Positions 1 to 4,779 of a stretch of 7,238 nt of DNA are shown here, in pieces (within the stretch, counting starts at the first letter, position 1; the number at the start of each line of letters is the position of its first letter). The notes under the pieces were generated by a model that did not search any database, was not told the origin of the DNA, and worked only from the letters and a program-made list of their open reading frames with translations. Position numbers and translations under genes: made by a program. This stretch comes from Acidobacteriota bacterium (lineage in GTDB: Bacteria; Acidobacteriota; Vicinamibacteria; Vicinamibacterales; JAKQTR01), in contig JAPKZP010000640.1 in NCBI GenBank assembly GCA_026393735.1, positions 1 to 7,238 on the forward strand, in the 5' to 3' direction.

Positions 1-440
1 CCGTGCCCGGGCGCGCCCTCGACGAGCGGCTGATGCCATGGAATGCCCGGCGTCTGACTGGTCTGCGGCAGGCTGTCGATGTCCGACCCGAGGGCGATCA
101 CCGGCTTGCCCGATCCCCACGTCGCGACCCACGCCGTCGGAATCCCCGCCACGCCCTCCTCGATGGCGAAGCCATTCTTCCGCAGCACGCCCGTCAGGTA
201 CTTCGACGTCTCGACTTCCTGGAAGCCAAGCTCTCCATAGCTGTAGACCTGGTCGATCATCTGCTGCGTGGCGTCCTTCATGGCGTCGATGTCCGCCATG
301 GCCTGCTGCTTCAGCGTCGCCAGCCTGGCGTCGGCCGGGTCGACCGGCGGCGTCTTCGCGGCCCTCTGCGGCGCCGCGACCAACGCGGCACTCAGGCTGC
401 CGATCATCACGATGGTGGCAACTCGTCTGGATCCGATCAT
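1..440 (-). CDS. Secreted M20-family amidohydrolase, AbgB-like (N-terminal part, runs off the left edge)
   Basis: The minus-strand frame from ATG at 440-438 stays open for 146 complete codons and leaves the window without a stop. The product starts with a Sec-type signal: Arg5-Arg6, then a hydrophobic stretch at about residues 7-23 ending in Ala-Ala, so it is probably exported. The mature part matches the start of M20 metallopeptidases of the aminobenzoyl-glutamate hydrolase subunit B (AbgB) type: YGELGFQEVETSKYL at about 68-82, a strand with GSDIDSLP at 118-125 where these enzymes place the beginning of the dimetal site, and HQPLVEGAPGH at 136-146, just before the expected metal-binding His/Cys segment that lies outside the window. 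The family hydrolyses amide bonds of N-acyl or aminobenzoyl amino acids; the substrate here is unknown. The start is supported by a strong Shine-Dalgarno sequence. It is transcribed divergently from the hydrolase gene at 557. Confidence 0.85.
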   Translation of the reverse strand, partial: MIGSRRVATIVMIGSLSAALVAAPQRAAKTPPVDPADARLATLKQQAMADIDAMKDATQQMIDQVYSYGELGFQEVETSKYLTGVLRKNGFAIEEGVAGIPTAWVATWGSGKPVIALGSDIDSLPQTSQTPGIPWHQPLVEGAPGH

Positions 441-446
441 CGACGC

Positions 447-453
447 TCCCTCC
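447..453 (-). promoter_or_regulatory. Ribosome binding site of the M20 amidohydrolase gene
   Basis: On the minus strand GGAGGGA lies 6 bases before the ATG at 440-438. This is close to the ideal Shine-Dalgarno sequence and spacing, and it fixes the start of the partial gene. Confidence 0.8.
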
Positions 454-483
454 GATGGCGGGTTGTGGGGCCTGGAGGGGGCC

Positions 484-512
484 AGTCTACCCCAGAAGGC
501 CGCGGACGGCAT
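484..512 (-). promoter_or_regulatory. Candidate sigma70-type promoter for the M20 gene
   Basis: On the minus strand TAGACT (plus positions 484-489) matches the -10 consensus at 4 of 6 bases. The hexamer 17 bp upstream (plus 507-512, ATGCCG) matches the -35 consensus at only 3 of 6. Transcription would start near 476-478, giving a leader of roughly 37 bases that contains the strong ribosome binding site. The -35 is weak, so the call rests mainly on the -10 and on its position in a divergent gap. Confidence 0.35.
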
Positions 513-519
513 CGCCGGC

Positions 520-548
520 TCGAACCGGCGCGGTCCGTGGGATAGACT
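520..548 (+). promoter_or_regulatory. Candidate sigma70-type promoter for the YheT-like hydrolase
   Basis: TCGAAC (520-525) and TAGACT (543-548) are separated by 17 bp and match the -35 and -10 consensus at 3 and 4 of 6 bases. The -10 ends only 8 bases before the ATG at 557, so transcription from it would begin at or next to the start codon and give a leaderless or nearly leaderless mRNA. Confidence 0.4.
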
Positions 549-556
549 GGGAAGAG

Positions 557-1555
557 ATGAACGAGTTTTCGCCCCCGAGATGGCTGCGCGGCGGCCATCG
601 CATGACGATCTACGCGTGGGCGCGACGACGGTCGCTTCCCGGCCTGACCGCTCCCGTCCCGCGCTACTTCGACGTCGAGCCGGGCACTCGCGTGCTCGCG
701 CACTGTCACTGGCACGAGCACCCCGAGGCGCATCCGACCATCGTGACGCTCCACGGCCTCGAGGGATCGAGCCACGCCCATTACATGGGCGGGATCGCGC
801 ACAAGGCGTTCCCGCGGGGCTTCAACGTGGTCCGGCTGAACCAGCGCAATTGCGGCGGCACCGAACACCTGTCCGCCGGCCTCTACCACTCGGGGCTGAC
901 CAAGGATGTCATCGCCGTGTGCACGGAACTCGCTGAGAAGGACGGGTTCCCGGCGATCGCGGTGTCGGGGTACTCACTCGGCGGGAACCTGGCGATCCGG
1001 ATGGCGGGAATGCTCGGTGATGCTCCGCCGCGTTGGCTGTGCGCGGTGGCGGCCGTCTCGCCGACCCTCGAACTCGGCTCCTGCATGACGGCGATGGAGC
1101 GGCCCGAGAACCGGCTGTACGAATGGCACTTCATGCACAGCCTGCGGCGGCGGATGCGCAAGAAGGCCCGCATGTATCCCGGCCGCTACGACATCACGGG
1201 CCTGAGCCGCCTGTGGAGCGTCCGCTCATTCGACGATCGGTTCACGGCGCCACACCACGGCTTCACGGACGCCGCTGACTACTACTACCAGATGGCGGCC
1301 GCGCGAGTCGTCGATCGCGTCCGCGTGCCCGCGCTCGTCATCACCGCCGAGGATGATCCCTTCATCCCGGTCGAACCGTTTCACGATCCGGCCGTGACCG
1401 GCAACCCGTTCATCACCCTCCGCATCACGCGACACGGCGGGCACTGCGGATTTGTCGAGGATGCCCGGGACGGGTACGACGGATACTGGGCCGAACAGCA
1501 GATCGTGGACTTCTTCGCGGCGCACGTGGATTCCTTGCTGAAGCGCTCCGCCTGA
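557..1555 (+). CDS. YheT-family alpha/beta hydrolase
   Basis: The product (332 aa) is an alpha/beta-fold hydrolase of the YheT/ABHD1-3 group, a family annotated as esterases or lipases with poorly known natural substrates. The start at 557 is chosen because the N-terminus FSPPRWLRGGHRMTIY (4-19) corresponds to the conserved opening of the family, which a start at the downstream ATG (602) would lose. Further landmarks are the oxyanion-loop motif LHGLEGSSHAHYM (65-77), the segment RLNQRNCGGTEHLSAGLYHSG (around 93-113), the nucleophile elbow GYSLGG with Ser140, the acid in AEDDPF (Asp266 or Asp267) and His296 in RHGGHCGF. All three catalytic positions are intact and the length is normal. There is no signal peptide, so the enzyme is likely cytoplasmic. 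GGAAGAG directly precedes the ATG and is too close to act as a normal ribosome binding site. The next gene follows after 35 bp. Confidence 0.9.
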   Translation: MNEFSPPRWLRGGHRMTIYAWARRRSLPGLTAPVPRYFDVEPGTRVLAHCHWHEHPEAHPTIVTLHGLEGSSHAHYMGGIAHKAFPRGFNVVRLNQRNCGGTEHLSAGLYHSGLTKDVIAVCTELAEKDGFPAIAVSGYSLGGNLAIRMAGMLGDAPPRWLCAVAAVSPTLELGSCMTAMERPENRLYEWHFMHSLRRRMRKKARMYPGRYDITGLSRLWSVRSFDDRFTAPHHGFTDAADYYYQMAAARVVDRVRVPALVITAEDDPFIPVEPFHDPAVTGNPFITLRITRHGGHCGFVEDARDGYDGYWAEQQIVDFFAAHVDSLLKRSA

Positions 1556-1584
1556 TCGCCACCCGTCCCGATCCGCGCTAGAGT
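1556..1584 (+). promoter_or_regulatory. Candidate promoter for the CusF-SCO gene
   Basis: TCGCCA (1556-1561) and TAGAGT (1579-1584) are 17 bp apart, matching the consensus at 4 of 6 bases each. The layout closely repeats that in front of 557, with the -10 ending 6 bases before ATG 1591 and 9 before ATG 1594. A GGAGG at 1585-1589 sits between them, 1 or 4 bases before the two possible starts, so read-through transcripts from the hydrolase gene could use it with ATG 1594. Confidence 0.4.
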
Positions 1585-1590
1585 GGAGGC

Positions 1591-2457
1591 ATGATGCGCG
1601 GCCTGAGTCGTCTCATGGTGTTCGCGTGCTGCGCGGTCCTGACGGCCTGCGGCGGTCCACGGCCTGCGCACGTCCGCCAGTTCCCGCTGACCGGCGAGAT
1701 TCTGACGATCAAGCCGGACCAGTCCACCGTCACCGTCAAGCACGAGGACGTGAAGGGCTTCATGCCCGCGATGACGATGGACTTCAACATCAGGGAGTCG
1801 TCCCTGCTGAAGGGGCTGCAAGCCGGCGATCGCATCACGGCGACGCTGGTCGTGACCGACGAGGATTCCTATCTCACGTCGATCAGGAAGACCGGCACCG
1901 TCCCGCTGGCCGAACGGACGCCTCCCCCGCCGGCGCCGGTCGCACTGCTCCAGCCGGGCGACGCGGTCCCCGATGTGGTGTTCTCGGACGACGCCGGCAA
2001 GCCGCTGCGGATGTCCGCCTACCGCGGCACCTACGTGTTGCTCACCTTCATCTACACACGCTGCCCGTTGCCCGACTACTGTCCGCGCATGAACGCGCAT
2101 TTCGCGGCCCTGCAGAAGGCCATCAGCGGTTTGCCGTCGCTCGCCCATCGCCTTCGCCTCCTGTCGATTTCCTTCGACCCGGCGTACGACACGCCGGCCG
2201 TCCTGAAGGCCAAGGCTCAGTCGCTGGGGGCCATGCCGGCGCTCTGGCGGTTGGTCACGGCCCCGCGCGAGACCGTGGACGCATTTGGCGCAGCGCTCGG
2301 CCTGCGCGTGGTGCGCGAGGGGTCCGGCGGCGAGAACATCACGCACAACCTGCGGACGGTCCTGGTGGATCCCGACGGGAAGCTTGTGAAAACATACAAT
2401 GGGAATGCGTGGACACCTGACGGTGCCATGAAGGACCTGCTGGACACCGTCAAGTAG
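1591..2457 (+). CDS. CusF-like/SCO1-SenC fusion lipoprotein (copper delivery)
   Basis: The 288-aa product begins with a lipoprotein signal, with lipobox LTAC at 17-20, so Cys20 should be lipidated and the protein anchored outside the cytoplasmic membrane. Residues about 31-101 form a CusF-like copper-binding domain with His51 and the pattern GFMPAMTM at 56-63; Met58, Met61 and Met63 are likely Cu(I) ligands, Met58 taking the place of the CusF tryptophan. After a proline-rich linker (110-117), residues about 122-288 are a SCO1/SenC thioredoxin-fold domain: LLTFIYTRCPLPDYCPRM at 150-167 with Cys158 and Cys164, and His252 in ENITHNLRTVLVDPDG, the third copper ligand of SCO proteins. Such proteins help assemble the Cu-A site of cytochrome oxidase or reduce its thiols. 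The cysteines are separated by five residues rather than the classical three. No oxidase gene is in the window. The start may be 1591 or 1594. Confidence 0.9.
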   Translation: MMRGLSRLMVFACCAVLTACGGPRPAHVRQFPLTGEILTIKPDQSTVTVKHEDVKGFMPAMTMDFNIRESSLLKGLQAGDRITATLVVTDEDSYLTSIRKTGTVPLAERTPPPPAPVALLQPGDAVPDVVFSDDAGKPLRMSAYRGTYVLLTFIYTRCPLPDYCPRMNAHFAALQKAISGLPSLAHRLRLLSISFDPAYDTPAVLKAKAQSLGAMPALWRLVTAPRETVDAFGAALGLRVVREGSGGENITHNLRTVLVDPDGKLVKTYNGNAWTPDGAMKDLLDTVK

Positions 2458-2469
2458 GGCTCGATCGTT

Positions 2470-2515
2470 CTCCTGCCTGTCACGTGGCACTCGTTCCCGC
2501 GGTGCGCAGCAGGAG
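2470..2515 (+). other. Imperfect hairpin between the SCO and iorA genes (possible weak terminator)
   Basis: CTCCTGC (2470-2476) is complementary to GCAGGAG (2509-2515), and inside this GCAC (2487-2490) pairs with GTGC (2502-2505), giving a bulged stem-loop 13 bases after the stop codon. There is no T-run after it, so intrinsic termination is doubtful. The rest of this 109-bp gap shows no convincing promoter for iorA. Confidence 0.25.
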
Positions 2516-2556
2516 CGAGTCGTCCAGTCCTCGCCCCCCGATGATGTCTGCGGAGT

Positions 2557-2560
2557 GGAG
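2557..2560 (+). promoter_or_regulatory. Ribosome binding site deciding the iorA start
   Basis: GGAG lies 6 bases before ATG 2567. A GTG four codons further upstream (2555) is in frame, but its second and third bases overlap or adjoin this site and it has no ribosome binding site of its own, so ATG 2567 is preferred. Confidence 0.65.
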
Positions 2561-2566
2561 TATCCC

Positions 2567-4177
2567 ATGAGCGAGATGGTGTTGCTTGGTGACGAAGCTG
2601 TGGCCCTGGGGGCCGTGCACGCCGGGTTGACGGCGGCGTACGCCTACCCGGGTACGCCGTCCACCGAGATCCTGGAATACCTGGTGCGGCACCAGCAGCA
2701 GCACGGCGGTCCACGGGCCCAGTGGTGCGCGAACGAGAAGACGGCCTATGAAGCCGCCCTCGGGGTGTCCTTTGCCGGCAGGCGCACCATGGTGGCGATG
2801 AAGCACGTCGGGCTGAACGTGGCGGCCGATCCCTTCATGAACTCCGCGCTCCTGGCGATCAACGGAGGCCTCGTGGTGGCGGTGGCCGACGACCCGGGGA
2901 TGCACAGTTCCCAGAACGAGCAGGACACCCGCTACTTCGCCGACTTCGCGCGCGTGATCTGCTTCGAGCCGGCGTCGCACCAGGAAGCGTACGAGATGAC
3001 GCGCGAGGCCTTCGACGTCTCCGAGCGGTTCACCATCCCGGTTGTCGTCCGCCTGGTGACCCGGCTCGCCCACAGCCGTGGCATTGTCACCGTCCGGGAC
3101 GCGCGCCCCGAGAATCCCCGGCACAAGACGGCGGACAAGATGACGTGGATCCTGCTGCCTGCGAACGCCCGGCGCCAGTGGCGATCGCTGCTCGACAGAC
3201 AGCCTGACATCCGGCGGTACACCGCGGCGTCACCGTACAACACCGTGACGGCGAACGACAGCCGCGGACTCGGCGTCATCACCACCGGCCTCGCACGGAA
3301 CTACTTCTTCGAGAATCTCGAGGATCTGCCCACGCCGCCGGCCCACCTGCACGTCGGCGCGTATCCGTTTCCGGCCGATGCCATCCGGACGTTCGTCGGC
3401 GGGCTGACGCGCGTGCTCGTGCTCGAGGAGGGGTATCCGTTCGTCGAGCGTGCGCTACGCGGTATCGTGCCGCCGGCGGTGGCGATCCTGGGGCGCGAGT
3501 CGGGCGAGGTGCCCGAGGACGGCGAGTTGAACCCCGACCTTGTGCGGGCCGCACTCGGCCTGCCGGTGCGTGCCGGCGTGTCGCTCGAGGGTCTGCACCT
3601 GCCGGGCCGGCCGCCGCAACTGTGCGCGGGCTGCCCTCATGGCGACAGCTTTCAGTCGATCCTGTCCGTGCTCGCGTCGTTCACCGATGCGATCGTGACG
3701 TCCGACATCGGGTGCTACACGCTTGGAGCGCTTCCGCCGTACAACGCGATCGAGACCTGTGTCTGCATGGGGGCCTCCGTGGGAATGGCGAAGGGCGCCT
3801 CGGACGCGGGCTTCCATCCGGTCGTGGCCGTAATTGGCGACAGCACGTTCCTGCACTCCGGCGTGACGCCGCTGCTGGACGCGGTCGCGTCGGACACGCC
3901 GATGACGCTGCTCATCCTCGACAACAAGACCGTGGCGATGACGGGGGGACAGCCCACCATCCGGCGGTCGTCCGATCTCGAAGGTGTCGTCCGCGGTCTC
4001 GGCGTGGCGCCGGACCACCTGCACGTGCTCGAGGCGCACCCGCGCCGGATGGCGGAGAACACCGAGATCCTGCGGCGAGAGGTGAACCACCGCGGGTTGT
4101 CGGTCATCATCGCGGTGCGCGAGTGCATCGAGACCGTCAAGCGCGGCAAGCAGGAGAAGACGGCCGCCTCGGCCTGA
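2567..4177 (+). CDS. iorA: Indolepyruvate ferredoxin oxidoreductase alpha subunit, lacking the C-terminal ferredoxin domain
   Basis: The 536-aa product is the TPP-binding large subunit of an aryl-2-oxoacid:ferredoxin oxidoreductase, which with IorB converts arylpyruvates and CoA to aryl-acetyl-CoA, CO2 and reduced ferredoxin in the cytoplasm. Domain I (about 1-185) has LLGDEAVALGAVHAG and AYPGTPSTEI (26-35) and the segment MKHVGLNVAADPFMN (78-92). The linker holds LLPANARRQW (196-205) and SPYN (222-225). Domain II (about 233-335) has VLVLEEGYPFVE. The TPP domain (about 346-525) has LCAGCPHGD (352-360), SDIGCYTLG (379-387), GDSTFLHSG (424-432) and LDNKTVAMTGGQ (451-462), with Asp425 and Asn453 as likely Mg-TPP ligands. 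Typical archaeal IorA proteins continue into a cysteine-rich two-[4Fe-4S] domain and exceed 600 residues; this one ends 16 residues after Cys520, and iorB begins 12 bp later, so nothing is hidden by a frameshift. Cys353, Cys356, Cys383 and Cys520 could bind one proximal cluster. The family assignment is sure; the aromatic substrate is inferred from it. Confidence 0.92.
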   Translation: MSEMVLLGDEAVALGAVHAGLTAAYAYPGTPSTEILEYLVRHQQQHGGPRAQWCANEKTAYEAALGVSFAGRRTMVAMKHVGLNVAADPFMNSALLAINGGLVVAVADDPGMHSSQNEQDTRYFADFARVICFEPASHQEAYEMTREAFDVSERFTIPVVVRLVTRLAHSRGIVTVRDARPENPRHKTADKMTWILLPANARRQWRSLLDRQPDIRRYTAASPYNTVTANDSRGLGVITTGLARNYFFENLEDLPTPPAHLHVGAYPFPADAIRTFVGGLTRVLVLEEGYPFVERALRGIVPPAVAILGRESGEVPEDGELNPDLVRAALGLPVRAGVSLEGLHLPGRPPQLCAGCPHGDSFQSILSVLASFTDAIVTSDIGCYTLGALPPYNAIETCVCMGASVGMAKGASDAGFHPVVAVIGDSTFLHSGVTPLLDAVASDTPMTLLILDNKTVAMTGGQPTIRRSSDLEGVVRGLGVAPDHLHVLEAHPRRMAENTEILRREVNHRGLSVIIAVRECIETVKRGKQEKTAASA

Positions 4178-4181
4178 GGAG
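4176..4181 (+). promoter_or_regulatory. Ribosome binding site of iorB overlapping the iorA stop
   Basis: GAGGAG overlaps the TGA stop of iorA (4175-4177) and lies 8 bases before ATG 4190. Ribosomes ending iorA translation would be placed to start iorB, consistent with translational coupling of two subunits of one enzyme. Confidence 0.75.
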
Positions 4182-4189
4182 ACGCAGTC

Positions 4190-4768
4190 ATGAAGTGCGA
4201 CATCATCCTGTCGGGCGTGGGGGGCCAGGGCGTGCTGTCCGTGTCGGCCATCATCGCGTCGAGCGCGATGCAGGAAGGCCTGGCGGTCAAGCAGTCCGAG
4301 GTCCACGGCATGTCGCAGCGGGGCGGAGCGGTGCTCGCCAACCTGCGCATCTCGGACAAGCCAATCGCCAGCGACCTGATCCCGCGCGGCACCGCGGCGC
4401 TCATCCTCAGCATGGAGCCGGTCGAAAGCCTGCGGTACCTCGAATATCTCGCGGCCGACGGCACGGTGATCACGGCGACCAACCCGGTGACGAACATCGA
4501 CGACTACCCGCCGATCGAGAGCATCCTCGATCAGGTCAGGCGCCTCCCCCATGCGATCATGATCGACGCCGAGAAGCTGGCCCGGCAGGCTGGATCGGCG
4601 CGGGCCACCAACATGGTGATGGTCGGCGCCGCTGCGCACCTGCTGCCGGTGCCATTCGCGACGATTGAGCACTTCGTCAGGACCTTGTTCGCGCCGAAGG
4701 GCGAGCGGGTCGTCGACATCAACGTGAAGGCGCTCCACGCGGGCCGGTCCGCCGCGGCCGCCTCCTGA
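4190..4768 (+). CDS. iorB: Indolepyruvate ferredoxin oxidoreductase beta subunit
   Basis: The 192-aa product is the small (gamma-type) subunit of the 2-oxoacid oxidoreductase, normal in length for IorB. It opens with the nucleotide/CoA-loop motif LSGVGGQGVLSVSAIIA (7-23), followed by the family signature EVHGMSQRGGAVLANLRI (37-54), SDLIPRGTAALILSMEP (61-77) and RATNMVMVGAAAHLL (138-152) with the conserved Asn141. It forms the catalytic interface with IorA and is not thought to bind iron-sulfur clusters; its only cysteine is Cys3, so the clusterless end of IorA is not made up for here. The gene is tightly packed with iorA upstream and the acyl-CoA synthetase downstream (11-bp gap), so all three are presumably on one transcript. 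Confidence 0.93.
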   Translation: MKCDIILSGVGGQGVLSVSAIIASSAMQEGLAVKQSEVHGMSQRGGAVLANLRISDKPIASDLIPRGTAALILSMEPVESLRYLEYLAADGTVITATNPVTNIDDYPPIESILDQVRRLPHAIMIDAEKLARQAGSARATNMVMVGAAAHLLPVPFATIEHFVRTLFAPKGERVVDINVKALHAGRSAAAAS

Positions 4769-4779
4769 GCGGACCTGGC

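Larger units (their letters stand above)
482..550. repeat. Inverted repeat spanning the divergent promoter region
   Basis: The left arm CCAGTCTACCCCA (482-494) and the right arm TGGGATAGACTGG (538-550) are reverse complements at 12 of 13 positions, the outer 8 being perfect. The arms are 43 bp apart. Each arm contains TAGACT read outward on its own strand, so the symmetry may simply reflect two similar -10 elements, or it may be an operator for a dimeric regulator. Confidence 0.6.

Noticed and set aside
3..545. Plus-strand open frame across the left edge
   Set aside because: It is the complement of the M20 amidohydrolase coding sequence and has Arg-rich composition without motifs.
38..556. 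Upstream extension of the YheT-like frame to a start at 38
   Set aside because: The extension is antisense to the M20 gene and the divergent promoter region, reads as Ser/Pro/Arg-rich nonsense, and the conserved family N-terminus begins at 557.
2385..2403. AT-rich patch with TACAAT inside the SCO gene as a promoter for iorA
   Set aside because: No convincing -35 at proper distance and it encodes the normal SCO C-terminal region; it is about 165 bp from iorA.
1381..2568. Minus-strand open frame opposite the end of the hydrolase gene and the SCO gene
   Set aside because: Low-complexity Arg/Gly/Gln-rich translation, no motif, and full overlap with a well-identified lipoprotein gene.
3455..4738. 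Long minus-strand open frame opposite iorA and iorB
   Set aside because: Same antisense artefact of high GC; the plus-strand frames carry clear family motifs throughout.
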